From the NCBI RefSeq assembly GCF_000799075.1, contig NZ_JTLI01000008.1, positions 1 through 64,000 of the forward strand: a stretch of DNA of 64,000 nt, written 5' to 3'. The translations under genes were made by a program, and so were the position numbers. The DNA comes from Cetobacterium sp. ZOR0034 (GTDB lineage Bacteria > Fusobacteriota > Fusobacteriia > Fusobacteriales > Fusobacteriaceae). The notes beneath the pieces are model-generated. The model was not told where the DNA came from and ran no database searches. It saw nothing but the letters and a program-made list of their open reading frames with translations. Shown piece after piece: positions 36,604 to 45,544 of the stretch; the stretch's first letter is position 1; each line of letters begins with the position of its first letter.

Positions 36604-38856
36604 TTATAAGTTAAATATTCCCATAAGAACTTTTTCAGATGTTACAGGTAAAGATCTTACTCTAACTTTAGTTGCGTTATAAACAGCATCTGCAATAGCA
36701 GGAGCAGGAGTATTAACAACAACCTCACCAACAGATTTTGCTCCGAAAGGTCCTGTTTTTTCATAAGAGCTTGAAATTTCTACTCTTATACTTTTACAAT
36801 CAAGTCTTGATGGTATTTTATATTGCATCAGAGAGTCAGAAATAACTCTTCCTTTTTTATCATACTTTATATCTTCGAAAAGAGCAAGTCCAATTCCTTG
36901 AGATGCCCCTCCTTCAACTTGAACTTTAACTAAGTTAGGATTTATAGGAGTTCCACAATCAACAACAGAAAGGTAATCAATAACTTCAACTTCTCCAGTT
37001 AGAGTATCCACTTCAACCTCGGCAAAACCAGCGATGAAAGGCGGTGGCGAAGTTTCTCCTCCCCAAGTTCCAGTAGTTGTAATTTGATTCATTCCTTCAA
37101 ACGAGATTGAACGCTGTGCAAACTCTTCTAAAGAGATAATCTTGTCTCCAACTTTTAAATCAGTTCCAAGGTACTCAATTTCATTTATGTCGGTATTGAA
37201 CATTTTTGCAGCGCCTTTAAGAATCTCTTCTTTCATTTTATTAGCAGCTATAATAACAGCATTTCCTGTAACATAAGTTCCACTTGAAGCATATGCTCCT
37301 GGATCATATGGAGATAAATCTGTATCAGCTGAATGAATTGCAACTCTATCCATAGGAACATCTAAAATTTCAGCAGCCATTTGTGTAAGAACCGTATCAC
37401 ATCCTTGTCCCATATCAGTAACTCCAATCATCAGATTGAAATCTCCTCTATCTCCAAGTTTAATAGTTGCAGCAGCAGTATCTACTCCAGCAATTCCAGA
37501 TCCTTGCATAGTAACAGCCATTCCAGCAGCTCTAACTTTATTAGGTGCTACTTCTCTAGGAATAACTCTCTCTTCCCAATTAAAGTTTTCTTTACCAATT
37601 TCGATACATTTTTTAATATCTCCACTTGTAATATATTTCCCTTCAGCAGGTTCAACTAAATTCTTCATTCTAATAACTGTAGGATCTATGTTAAGCTCAT
37701 GAGCTAACTCATTGATAATAGATTCAACAGCAAATGTTCCTTGAGTAGCTCCGTATCCTCTAAAAGCACCAGCATTCATAGTGTTAGAGTAAACTATATT
37801 AGCATTAAATCTCATTGGAACAGTATCATAAAGTGGGAAAGTTTTATATGATACAAGAGATGTAACCGTAGGAGCATGTTCTCCGTAAGCACCAGCATTA
37901 GAAAGAGCTTTGATATCAATAGCCTTGATATTTCCTTCTAAGTCTGCACCAATTTTTACATCCAATCTCATACCGTGTCTTGTAGTTGTACAAGTATGAG
38001 TTTCTTTTCTATTATATATAATCTTAGATGGTTTACCAGTTTTTAAAGTAACAAAAGCTGAGTAAATTTCACAAACAGCTGTTTGTTTTCCACCAAATCC
38101 ACCACCTATTCTAGGTTTGATAACTCTTAATTTGCTTGAAGGCATCTCTAGTGCTCTAGCAAGATGTCTTCTTACATGGAATGGAATTTGTGTAGAACTT
38201 ACTGTTGTAAGTCTTCCATTTACATCGAAGTAGCTGTATGATCTATAAGTTTCCATCATAGCATGCATCTGAGGCTGAGTGTAGTAGGTTCTTTCAAGGA
38301 TGATATCACTTTGTAAAAATCCATCATCTACTCCAGGCTTTTCAGCGTAAGCTTTAGCAGCTATATTTCTTTCTCTTTCATATCCAATTTCAAAGTTAGT
38401 GTGAACCTCTTCAGGGTGAACTAAGATATGAGAATCGATAGCTTTTTCAAAATCTAAAATTGGTTCTAAAACCTCATATTGAACTTTAATTAATTTCATA
38501 GCTTTTTCAGCAGCTCTTTCATCTTCAGCAGCTATTATAGCAACAGGGTCGCCTACATATCTAACATACTCATCAAGAATTCTTCTATCGTATGGAGATG
38601 GTTCAGGGAAGCTTTGTCCAGCTAAAGTAAATCTAGTTTTAGGTGTATCTTCATGAGTGTAAATAGCTTCAACACCAGGAACTTTTAAAGCTATCGAAAC
38701 ATCAATAGCTTTAATTTTTGCAAAAGCATGAGGAGATCTAAGTAGCTTTATAGTCAGAACATTGTTATTTAGGATTAGATCTTCTGTATAAGCAGGATTT
38801 CCTGTAACAACACCCATTCCATCTACTTTTCTAACAGATGTATTAACAATTTTCAT
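36604..38856 (-). CDS. Xanthine dehydrogenase-type molybdenum-binding subunit
   Basis: A 750-residue large subunit of a molybdenum hydroxylase. Hallmarks are RIGGGFGGKQ near 245, MNAGAFRGYGATQG near 355, and the catalytic glutamate in GAKSVGEVV near 716. Domain order is aldehyde oxidase a/b hammerhead (1-130) then Mo-binding domains. Genetic linkage to xpt and pbuX supports xanthine or hypoxanthine as substrate. Start overlaps the iron-sulfur subunit by 14 bases. The Mo is probably selenium-modified given the YqeC domain next door. Confidence 0.9.
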   Translation of the reverse strand: MKIVNTSVRKVDGMGVVTGNPAYTEDLILNNNVLTIKLLRSPHAFAKIKAIDVSIALKVPGVEAIYTHEDTPKTRFTLAGQSFPEPSPYDRRILDEYVRYVGDPVAIIAAEDERAAEKAMKLIKVQYEVLEPILDFEKAIDSHILVHPEEVHTNFEIGYERERNIAAKAYAEKPGVDDGFLQSDIILERTYYTQPQMHAMMETYRSYSYFDVNGRLTTVSSTQIPFHVRRHLARALEMPSSKLRVIKPRIGGGFGGKQTAVCEIYSAFVTLKTGKPSKIIYNRKETHTCTTTRHGMRLDVKIGADLEGNIKAIDIKALSNAGAYGEHAPTVTSLVSYKTFPLYDTVPMRFNANIVYSNTMNAGAFRGYGATQGTFAVESIINELAHELNIDPTVIRMKNLVEPAEGKYITSGDIKKCIEIGKENFNWEERVIPREVAPNKVRAAGMAVTMQGSGIAGVDTAAATIKLGDRGDFNLMIGVTDMGQGCDTVLTQMAAEILDVPMDRVAIHSADTDLSPYDPGAYASSGTYVTGNAVIIAANKMKEEILKGAAKMFNTDINEIEYLGTDLKVGDKIISLEEFAQRSISFEGMNQITTTGTWGGETSPPPFIAGFAEVEVDTLTGEVEVIDYLSVVDCGTPINPNLVKVQVEGGASQGIGLALFEDIKYDKKGRVISDSLMQYKIPSRLDCKSIRVEISSSYEKTGPFGAKSVGEVVVNTPAPAIADAVYNATKVRVRSLPVTSEKVLMGIFNL

Positions 38857-39307
38857 TATTCATCTCCTTCATAAAGTTTTTGATAGCTCTAAGTTGAGAC
38901 ACATATCCACTACATCTACAAAGGTTTCCATTTAAATAGTGCATAATTTCGTCATCAGTTGGATTAGTTAACTCTTTAGTCATAGCAAGTACTGTTAAAG
39001 TAAATCCAGGAGAACAAAAACCACATTGCTCAGCACCCTCAGTTGTCATGAAAGAGGCAAATTTTTTAGCTTCTACAGGGAAATGTTCTATTGTAGAAAT
39101 CTGTTTCCCCGCAGCTCTAGCAGCAAGAGTGCTACAAGAAAGTATAGGCGATCCATTTAAAAGAACTGTACAAAGTCCACAAGCTCCAGTGTCACACCCT
39201 CTTTTAACACTTAGGTATCCCTCTTTTCTTAAAACATCAAGTAGGTAGTCGTCATCTTTAATAAGAATCTCTTTTCTTCTACCATTTATAGTAGTTGTCA
39301 ATAACAT
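38843..39307 (-). CDS. Xanthine dehydrogenase-type [2Fe-2S] subunit
   Basis: A 154-residue small subunit with both clusters: a plant ferredoxin-type set (RGCDTGACGLCTVL and a further cysteine after it, residues 37-60) and the second helical set (QCGFCSPGF near 97, LCRCSGY near 132). It relays electrons from molybdenum to FAD. It sits between the FAD and molybdenum subunit genes and shares one base with the FAD gene (TAATG type). Confidence 0.93.
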   Translation of the reverse strand: MLLTTTINGRRKEILIKDDDYLLDVLRKEGYLSVKRGCDTGACGLCTVLLNGSPILSCSTLAARAAGKQISTIEHFPVEAKKFASFMTTEGAEQCGFCSPGFTLTVLAMTKELTNPTDDEIMHYLNGNLCRCSGYVSQLRAIKNFMKEMNNENC

Positions 39308-40101
39308 TAATTTAAAACCTCCTGAATTCCTTTTTTAAGTAATGCTGTTAAGAGAAGTTCTCTATATGTCTTAGAACCTCTCATATTTGAATCTAAAGGA
39401 ATTTCATCTCCAATATATTTAATAGCATTAATGATGTCTTTTTCAATATTTTCACTATTGTTTAAAATATCCATAGTTTTTTGAGCTAACATAGCTTTAC
39501 CAGGTCTTGAACCAACTGCAATAGTTATTTTATTCTCTGAGTAAGAGATAGCTAAGTTAACAACAGAATAATCTGTTTTACTTTTTCTAACACATTGGAA
39601 AGATGTTTTAGAGATTTTTTTAGGAATAATAATTTCAACTAAAATATCTTTTCTAATCTCTTTCTCGTTTAAAAAATTCTCTAAAGATAAAACTCCACCA
39701 TTGAATAGTTTTATTTTAGCATTTAAAGATAGTAACACAGGTATTAAATCAGAGAAACCATATTTACTAAAAACTGTTGCTCCAACAGTTACGTTACTTC
39801 TAAATTGAACACCAATAATATCTTTTAAAGCAGTTAAAAAGATATCACCAAAATATTCTTTTAAAAGTGAGTTAGTCTCAAGGTTTCTAAAAGTTGTCAT
39901 AGCTCCTATAGATATAGTTTCTTCATCTTCTAAAATATAGTTTAAATTTAGATTAGATAAATCAATAGCAACATTCCAAGCAGTATTTCCCATTCTTAAA
40001 TATGAAGTTCCACCAAGAATAATATTTTTTTTATTTTTTACAAGTTCTGAATATGCTTCTTCAATGGAAGATGCTAGGAAAAATTTTGAAAAAGAAAACA
40101 A
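39307..40101 (-). CDS. Xanthine dehydrogenase-type FAD-binding subunit
   Basis: A 264-residue flavoprotein of the CoxM/XdhB family. The FAD-contacting ILGGTSYLRMG is near residue 30 and NVTVGATVFSKYGFSDLIP near 103; the C-terminal CO dehydrogenase flavoprotein domain follows. It accepts electrons from the iron-sulfur subunit. Second gene after pbuX in the riboswitch-led operon. Confidence 0.88.
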   Translation of the reverse strand: MFSFSKFFLASSIEEAYSELVKNKKNIILGGTSYLRMGNTAWNVAIDLSNLNLNYILEDEETISIGAMTTFRNLETNSLLKEYFGDIFLTALKDIIGVQFRSNVTVGATVFSKYGFSDLIPVLLSLNAKIKLFNGGVLSLENFLNEKEIRKDILVEIIIPKKISKTSFQCVRKSKTDYSVVNLAISYSENKITIAVGSRPGKAMLAQKTMDILNNSENIEKDIINAIKYIGDEIPLDSNMRGSKTYRELLLTALLKKGIQEVLN

Positions 40102-40129
40102 TTTAAAACCTCCAATTAATCTAATTTAT

Positions 40130-41479
40130 TTATACAGCTTTTTTTGCAACTGAAATATTCTCAACTGTACTCTTTTCAGTTTCTTCACTTTCAAGAGGTA
40201 GGATAATATTTAATAAAACAGCTATTGTACCAGAAACAACAATTCCAGATCCTCCAAATATAAGTTTAATACTTTCAGGGAAAATAGTAAGAGCTTCAGG
40301 AACATTTCCAAGTCCATATCCAAGACCTAAAGAAACAGCTAAGATAACAGAATTTCTATTTTTTAATGGTTCTTTTGTGATTAAGTTTATTCCACTGATA
40401 GATATCATAGCAAATACCATAACTAAGCTTCCACCGATAACACTAGCTGGGATTATAGTAAATAAAGCTCCAATTTTTGGAATGAAAGCCCCAACAACTA
40501 AGAACATCGCACCAGTTGCAACTACGAATCTACTCATGATACCAGTCATTGCAATGATACCTGTATTTTGACTGAAAGAAGTCGTAGGTAAAACTGAGAA
40601 TACAGCAGCTAAAGCACTTCCAAGTCCATCTGCAAGAATTCCACCAGATAATTCTTTATCAGTAGTTTCTCTTCCAGCTCCACCCATAGTAACTCCAGAC
40701 ATATCTCCAACAGTTTCAACAGCAGAAACAATAAACATTAAAATCATAGCTAATATTGCATCAAGATGGAATGCAAATCCAAACATTAAAGGTCTAGGTA
40801 CTGTTAAATAATCAGCTTGAACAAGAGGTTGTAAATCCACTTTTCCAAGAAGTAAAGCAACGATAAATCCAACAATAGTTCCAATAAAAATAGATCCAGT
40901 ACTTAAAATTCCTTTTGTAAATTGTTTGAAGAATACAACAGTGATAAGAACGATAGTTCCAATTAATAGATTTTCTAAAGATCCGAAATCAGGGGCACCT
41001 ACACCACCAGCAAAACTTTTTACTCCAACTGGTAAAAGAGATAATCCTATCGAAAGAACAACAACACCAGTAACGATAGGTGGGAAGAATTTTCTGACTC
41101 TTTTAATAATTAAACCTAAAAGTCCTTCAAATAATCCACCAATTAAAGCGGCTCCAAGAACTCCTTCAAAACCATATTTAGTTCCGATAGATATTGCAAC
41201 AGGGACGAAAGCAAAGCTTGTTCCAACAACGATTGGTAATCTAGCACCAATAGGTCCAAGAGTGTAAGCTTGAATTAAAGTGTTTAAACCGGCAACAAAC
41301 ATAGAAGCCTGAATAAGAAGTGTTTTTTGTTCAGATGAAAGTCCAAGAACTCCAGCAACTATAATGATAGGTGTAATATTACTAACGAACATAGCAAGTA
41401 TGTGCTGTAATCCTAAAGGTAAAGCCGTTTTTAGTTCAGGTACTCCATCTAAGTGATAAGGTGATCTGTTTTTTTTCAT
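40130..41479 (-). CDS. pbuX: Xanthine/uracil permease family transporter (PbuX-like)
   Basis: A 449-residue nucleobase transporter of the NCS2 family with about 12-14 helices. QHILAMFVSNITP near the N-terminus, and SAVETVGDMSGVT near 255 with the conserved glutamate, are typical. Xanthine is the likeliest substrate because the operon encodes a xanthine dehydrogenase and xpt. First gene of the operon; AGGAGGATT lies before its ATG and a guanine-class riboswitch precedes it. Confidence 0.9.
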   Translation of the reverse strand: MKKNRSPYHLDGVPELKTALPLGLQHILAMFVSNITPIIIVAGVLGLSSEQKTLLIQASMFVAGLNTLIQAYTLGPIGARLPIVVGTSFAFVPVAISIGTKYGFEGVLGAALIGGLFEGLLGLIIKRVRKFFPPIVTGVVVLSIGLSLLPVGVKSFAGGVGAPDFGSLENLLIGTIVLITVVFFKQFTKGILSTGSIFIGTIVGFIVALLLGKVDLQPLVQADYLTVPRPLMFGFAFHLDAILAMILMFIVSAVETVGDMSGVTMGGAGRETTDKELSGGILADGLGSALAAVFSVLPTTSFSQNTGIIAMTGIMSRFVVATGAMFLVVGAFIPKIGALFTIIPASVIGGSLVMVFAMISISGINLITKEPLKNRNSVILAVSLGLGYGLGNVPEALTIFPESIKLIFGGSGIVVSGTIAVLLNIILPLESEETEKSTVENISVAKKAV

Positions 41480-41555
41480 TTTTGATAATCCTCCTAAAAT
41501 TCTTTTTTGTGAATTTTACTCAATATATAGTTGGATTAAACTATATTTATAGAAA

Positions 41556-41607
41556 ATAAAAAAAGATTATCTTTTTTCATCTTCTACAAGTGAAAAATAG
41601 ATAATCT
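41556..41607 (-). terminator. Riboswitch-controlled terminator before pbuX
   Basis: On the minus strand AGATTATCT (41607-41599) pairs with AGATAATCT (41572-41564), followed by TTTTTTTATTTT. The upstream arm can alternatively pair with the segment that follows the aptamer, giving the usual terminator/antiterminator switch. Confidence 0.8.
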
Positions 41608-41633
41608 AAAATAGTTAGATAAGAAATCTATTT

Positions 41634-41706
41634 AATTCACCCATAGTGGCTAATTTAAGGTTAGCCGTAGAAACTTCCGACCGTATTACGGATATATATG
41701 AGTAAT
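41634..41706 (-). promoter_or_regulatory. Guanine-class purine riboswitch aptamer
   Basis: On the minus strand the aptamer has P1 ACTCAT/ATGGGT, the J1/2 ATAT stretch, a P2 hairpin, the conserved core AAGTTTCTAC, a P3 hairpin with CCTTAAA loop, and J3/1 ACTATGGG. The specificity base in ACTAT is C, which predicts guanine, hypoxanthine or xanthine-type ligands over adenine. It is followed by a terminator and pbuX, so ligand should switch the whole purine operon off. Confidence 0.93.
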
Positions 41707-41715
41707 TCTTTAATT

Positions 41716-41738
41716 TCCCTTGAAAATATTAAGGGAAT
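41716..41738. repeat. Inverted repeat at the prophage left end
   Basis: TTCCCTT and AAGGGAA separated by nine bases, between the integrase stop and the riboswitch. No strong T tract follows on either strand, so it is either a weak integrase terminator or part of the attachment site. Confidence 0.5.
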
Positions 41739-41748
41739 GTTATTGGTT

Positions 41749-41770
41749 GCACTTAAAATGCACTTAAAAT
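41749..41770. repeat. Tandem 11-base repeat beside integrase, candidate arm sites
   Basis: GCACTTAAAAT occurs twice in direct tandem, 16 bases beyond the integrase stop codon. Short direct repeats beside int are common binding sites for the N-terminal domain of tyrosine integrases. attL core is therefore expected nearby. Confidence 0.5.
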
Positions 41771-41786
41771 AATTAAGATTATAGTA

Positions 41787-42833
41787 TCACAACTCTTCCA
41801 ACATTGCAATAATTTTTTCACTAGAATCAGGGTATAGATGAGAGTATACATTTAAAGTGGTGTCAACTTTCTCATGTCCCAATCTCTTTGATATAGCTAA
41901 GGGATTAACACCCAAGTGAATTAAAAGTGACGCGTGAGAGTGTCTGAGGTCGTGAATTCTTATCTCTTTAACTCCCACTCTTTCAGCAAACTTTTTTATC
42001 TGTTTTCGTATGTTAGTTTGATGTAATCTAAAAAGTCTAGTTTCCATTTTTAAAGCGTATATCTTTCTAGTGTAAATCTTCAATATTTCTAATAATGAAT
42101 CAGTTATCATAATCTCTCTATTGCTGCTTTCAGTTTTTGGAGGAGTTACTAGATCCTCGCCATTTATTCTTGAAAGTGTTTTATTTATTTTTATAGTTTT
42201 TTTCTTAAAGTTTATATCTCCATACTCCAGTGCAAGAAGTTCACCTATCCTCATTCCAGTATAGAATAATAGATTCAATATAGTGTAAATATCAATTCTT
42301 TCCTCAGCTTCTGCACTAACTCTTTTAAAATCATCTATTGTCCAGATGTTTATTTCTGTACCTAGCTTTCCAATTGTTCCAGCTTTTGTAACTGGATTGT
42401 AGCTCAAATCATGAAATTTTACGGCATAGTTAAATACAGCAGTAAGGGTTGAATTTATCAATCTTAGATATGTTTGACTATATTCAGTTTCTTTCATTAA
42501 TAAATTTTGGAAAGTTCTTATATCGGCTGGAGTGATTTCGCTAAGTTTGTGGCTATTGAAATATGGAATGATTCTTTGAGTTAAAACTACTTTTCTTAAA
42601 TTTGCTGTACTGGCTTTTACTCTACAGCTAATATCATCTAAATATAGCTTACACATCTCTTCAAATGTAGATGTTATATTAGCATCAGGACTTGTTAAAA
42701 ATTCTCTTTCATATTCTAAAGCTTCTTTTTTAGTTTTAAAACCTCTTTTAAAACTTTGTTTTCTTTCTCCTGTATGGGTTATATAATAAAAACGGGATAT
42801 CCAAGTCCCGTTTTTATCTTTAGTTGCTGGCAT
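41787..42833 (-). CDS. int: Phage tyrosine integrase
   Basis: A 348-residue site-specific recombinase. N-terminal AP2-like arm-binding segment (1-50), SAM-like core-binding domain (about 55-150) and catalytic domain. Active-site residues are visible: R in TGMRIGELLAL near 193, HxxR in HDLRHSHASLL near 296, H in LGHEKVDTTLN near 318 and the nucleophile in VYSHLYP near 328. Last gene of the leftward operon, overlapping the excisionase-like gene by 14 bases. It reads towards the host purine riboswitch. Confidence 0.95.
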   Translation of the reverse strand: MPATKDKNGTWISRFYYITHTGERKQSFKRGFKTKKEALEYEREFLTSPDANITSTFEEMCKLYLDDISCRVKASTANLRKVVLTQRIIPYFNSHKLSEITPADIRTFQNLLMKETEYSQTYLRLINSTLTAVFNYAVKFHDLSYNPVTKAGTIGKLGTEINIWTIDDFKRVSAEAEERIDIYTILNLLFYTGMRIGELLALEYGDINFKKKTIKINKTLSRINGEDLVTPPKTESSNREIMITDSLLEILKIYTRKIYALKMETRLFRLHQTNIRKQIKKFAERVGVKEIRIHDLRHSHASLLIHLGVNPLAISKRLGHEKVDTTLNVYSHLYPDSSEKIIAMLEEL

Positions 42834-43011
42834 ATTTTTCTCCTTTTATTCCTAGTTTTTTAAAGAGAAACTCTCTATTCACTCTGCCGCGAATAGTCAT
42901 ATATCCCTCCTTCGCCATCTCTTCATTTACAGTTTTCATTATTTTATATGCAGTACATTTCTTTACCTTACATATCTCTACTACCTCATCTACTCTCAAT
43001 AGTTCATTCAT
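42820..43011 (-). CDS. Excisionase-like small DNA-binding protein
   Basis: A 63-residue protein with a winged-helix/MerR-like helix-turn-helix (LLRVDEVVEICKVKKCTAYK at 4-23) of the kind seen in phage excisionases. It overlaps int. Function as Xis is inferred from size, fold and position. AAGGGAG precedes the ATG, and a perfect 20-base palindrome lies just upstream of that site. Confidence 0.7.
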   Translation of the reverse strand: MNELLRVDEVVEICKVKKCTAYKIMKTVNEEMAKEGYMTIRGRVNREFLFKKLGIKGEKYASN

Positions 43012-43025
43012 CTATTTCTCCCTTC

Positions 43026-43045
43026 ATTTCGAACGCGTTCGAAAT
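43026..43045. promoter_or_regulatory. Perfect 20-base palindrome upstream of the excisionase-like gene
   Basis: ATTTCGAACGCGTTCGAAAT is its own reverse complement and sits 15 bases before the start codon, next to the ribosome binding site. It contains CGAAC and GTTCG half sites as in Gram-positive LexA boxes, but with a 2-base instead of a 4-base spacer. Either an operator or a recombination-protein site. Confidence 0.6.
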
Positions 43046-43063
43046 CATTAACCTATATGGATT

Positions 43064-43207
43064 TCAATAATTTTTATTACTATTCTCCATTCTCAATTCG
43101 TTTATTAATTTTTCATGTATTTCAATCTCACAATTTTCACAAGTATTATGATAATATTTAATTTCTTCTTCCGTTAAATTTTTGCCACAATATATGCAGG
43201 TACTCAT
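43064..43207 (-). CDS. Small zinc-ribbon protein
   Basis: A 47-residue protein with two CxxC pairs (CIYCG at 4-8 and CENC at 25-28) forming a likely zinc ribbon, and a charged C-terminal helix. Its ATG overlaps the stop of the gene before it by one base (TAATG), typical of coupled phage genes. Function unknown. Confidence 0.65.
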   Translation of the reverse strand: MSTCIYCGKNLTEEEIKYYHNTCENCEIEIHEKLINELRMENSNKNY

Positions 43208-43377
43208 TAATCCTCCTTGATTTCAAATCTACTAGCTAGATAACTTCCATAATCTCCACTTTCGTCGATTATATCTATCCATTCATCATCCAGCCATTCA
43301 TAAACTCTGTTAGTTTCATATTTTTTATTTAATTTAAGTTTTATAGTTCCATTATTATCTATACACGTAGCTTTCAT
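43207..43377 (-). CDS. Small acidic phage protein
   Basis: A 56-residue acidic protein (YEWLDDEWIDIIDESGDYG in the middle) with no recognised domain. GGAGGTATAA precedes its ATG. It is coupled to the zinc-ribbon gene downstream and follows the 426-residue gene by 13 bases. Confidence 0.65.
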   Translation of the reverse strand: MKATCIDNNGTIKLKLNKKYETNRVYEWLDDEWIDIIDESGDYGSYLASRFEIKED

Positions 43378-43390
43378 TTATACCTCCAAA

Positions 43391-44671
43391 TTACTTTCTT
43401 TTATAACCTATTCTATCTAAATAAACTTTTATATTTTGAGCTTTTAAAAACTCCCAATTTTCAGAATGTTCTCTTAGTTTATTTAAAGCTCTACCTATTC
43501 TTTCATCTTTATCTAAAGTGCATTTAATAATATTAGGGTTATATAACTCAACTCTTTTTTCATTAGCTTCTATGATAGTATCTTGATACTTCCCTTTTAT
43601 TTTTAAAGTGTACCAATCATCAAATTGGGTAACTATACCTCTAAATATTATTTTTCCTCTTCGATAATCTCTAACTAAGACTTCTTTATTTAAAAATTCA
43701 TGGTCTGCTGTACGAGTTCTTTCTGATTTTTCACATTCAATAAATTCAACTCCATATTTAGCCATACATTTTTTAAGTTTTAAAATTATAGTTCTAAAAA
43801 ATAGTTGTTCATGACGTGTAACTAAATCGTTATAGTAAATTAATGTTCTGTAATATTTATCCAATATTCTTATTTTTTTATCAGAGTTAGGAATATCAAA
43901 TATAAACTCTTTTTGTCTTGAATTGTAGATATATTTTGTTTTCAATGACTTTCTAAAGTTTCTCATAATAGTTCCAATTCTATCTTCTATCAACTCAAAA
44001 TCTTTATTGGTTATTTGGATATAGCTATCATTTACATCATAATGAATAATCATTTTGTTTTTATGTTTTCTAAATCCTGTTTTATATTTTCTTTTCAATT
44101 TTTTTATTGAGTTGTTTGAAAATTCTTTATTATTTTCATCAATTGGAATGTATTTACTTTCTCCACAATGGATACAAATGTATTCTACGGCATCAATATG
44201 AGGGAATTTATTTTCTCTAAGACTACCTCTTAAAGTATAGTCATCTTTTTCTTGCTTAATCCACAGATGATCACTTTTGTTTTTACAATTTGGTCTTATA
44301 GTTTTTATTTCATAACTATCAGCATATTCATGTTCCATATGTATTTCATACTCGTTTTCTTTGTAACAGTTCCTACATTCAAAAGTCCCATCATTTTCAT
44401 AGTATATATCGCTATCATCTAATTCATTCTCATGTCCACAAAATCTGCAAACAGCTTCTTCAGAATTATAATCAAGATTAGATCCTATTTTTTTCTCATA
44501 GCTATTCAAATACTGCTGATATTCTTCACAAACAAAATCCCAATCGCTTGCGAGTTCTTTTGCTTCTTCATCATCGCAAGCATTATTTTCTATATATTCC
44601 TCTTTAGTAAGAGAGCCATCACATAATATACAACTTCCTAGATATTCATCAAACTCGTGCATTGTTAACAT
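43391..44671 (-). CDS. Unknown phage protein with zinc-finger clusters
   Basis: A 426-residue protein that I cannot assign. It has three cysteine pairs resembling zinc fingers: CRFCG near 75 pairing with CRNC near 98, and CIHCG near 165, in an acidic N-terminal half. The C-terminal half is basic and contains a candidate small beta domain (VLVRDYRRGKIIFRGIVTQF near 335). Begins one base after the previous gene ends; GGAGG lies 8 bases before ATG. Confidence 0.6.
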   Translation of the reverse strand: MLTMHEFDEYLGSCILCDGSLTKEEYIENNACDDEEAKELASDWDFVCEEYQQYLNSYEKKIGSNLDYNSEEAVCRFCGHENELDDSDIYYENDGTFECRNCYKENEYEIHMEHEYADSYEIKTIRPNCKNKSDHLWIKQEKDDYTLRGSLRENKFPHIDAVEYICIHCGESKYIPIDENNKEFSNNSIKKLKRKYKTGFRKHKNKMIIHYDVNDSYIQITNKDFELIEDRIGTIMRNFRKSLKTKYIYNSRQKEFIFDIPNSDKKIRILDKYYRTLIYYNDLVTRHEQLFFRTIILKLKKCMAKYGVEFIECEKSERTRTADHEFLNKEVLVRDYRRGKIIFRGIVTQFDDWYTLKIKGKYQDTIIEANEKRVELYNPNIIKCTLDKDERIGRALNKLREHSENWEFLKAQNIKVYLDRIGYKRK

Positions 44672-45544
44672 TTATCTAGCCTCCATATTCTTCCAATGTT
44701 TTAAATTCATTCCAACATATTTTGCATATTTGCTCTCTTTCTTAGGTTGAACAGGAACTTTATTCTCTATTTCAACTTTAGTAAGCTCTAATGATTTTTT
44801 CAATTTAGTAATTGTAGTTTTCAGATATTTAAGATCTTTATCAAAATCATCTGGAAGCAGCTCTTTTAGTTTTTCTCTATATCCTTCAATTAATTCTTGA
44901 ATAATGAAAAATCTATAATAAATCTCTTTACAAACATTCTTTTCAGCAGCAAAGTCTGAGTTACTGAACTCTAAACTATGTTTTTTAGAAAAAACCTCAT
45001 TTGTATTTTCTAGAAGCTCTACTAAGCTATCTTGGTTGTACATAAATTCGTTATATTTAAACATTCTCATAATCATTCTTCCAAGATACTTTGTAGAGGA
45101 GTTCCAAGAGTCTATAACCTCTTTAGAGAACTCAACCTTTTCAGGTAACTCTATTGTAACGGATTCTCTAAGCTGTGAAGTCATCGTTTTATAATCGTTC
45201 TTCAATTTATCATCTACTTGAACCTCTTTTTCAAAAGCTATTTCAGTGCCTATAAATTTAGATATTAGTATATCTAGCTCTACTGCTGTATAAAAAGCTA
45301 CTAGATTTGGAGAAGGGATTATGTTATCAAACACCTCTTTTAGAAATAACTTGATATTTGCTTTAACTTGAGTTTGATACCTTAACTTTTGATTTCTATC
45401 TTTAATAGATTCAACTTTTTTCATATCCAAGAATAAACTTTTCGACTGCTCGTTGATGTAGCCCTCACCACTCTCTGTAAATCTCATTAGAACAGCTATA
45501 TTTCTTTCACCATATATCTCTTTTAATTTTTTACCTAAACTCAC
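44672..45544 (-). CDS. Unknown phage protein, helical
   Basis: A 290-residue, mostly helical protein with coiled-coil segments near 60-75 and 225-265 and no known motif. GTG 45544 is preferred because GAGGAGG lies six bases upstream; an in-frame ATG 45562 would place that site inside the gene. It overlaps the neighbouring HTH gene by 14 bases. Confidence 0.6.
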   Translation of the reverse strand: MSLGKKLKEIYGERNIAVLMRFTESGEGYINEQSKSLFLDMKKVESIKDRNQKLRYQTQVKANIKLFLKEVFDNIIPSPNLVAFYTAVELDILISKFIGTEIAFEKEVQVDDKLKNDYKTMTSQLRESVTIELPEKVEFSKEVIDSWNSSTKYLGRMIMRMFKYNEFMYNQDSLVELLENTNEVFSKKHSLEFSNSDFAAEKNVCKEIYYRFFIIQELIEGYREKLKELLPDDFDKDLKYLKTTITKLKKSLELTKVEIENKVPVQPKKESKYAKYVGMNLKHWKNMEAR

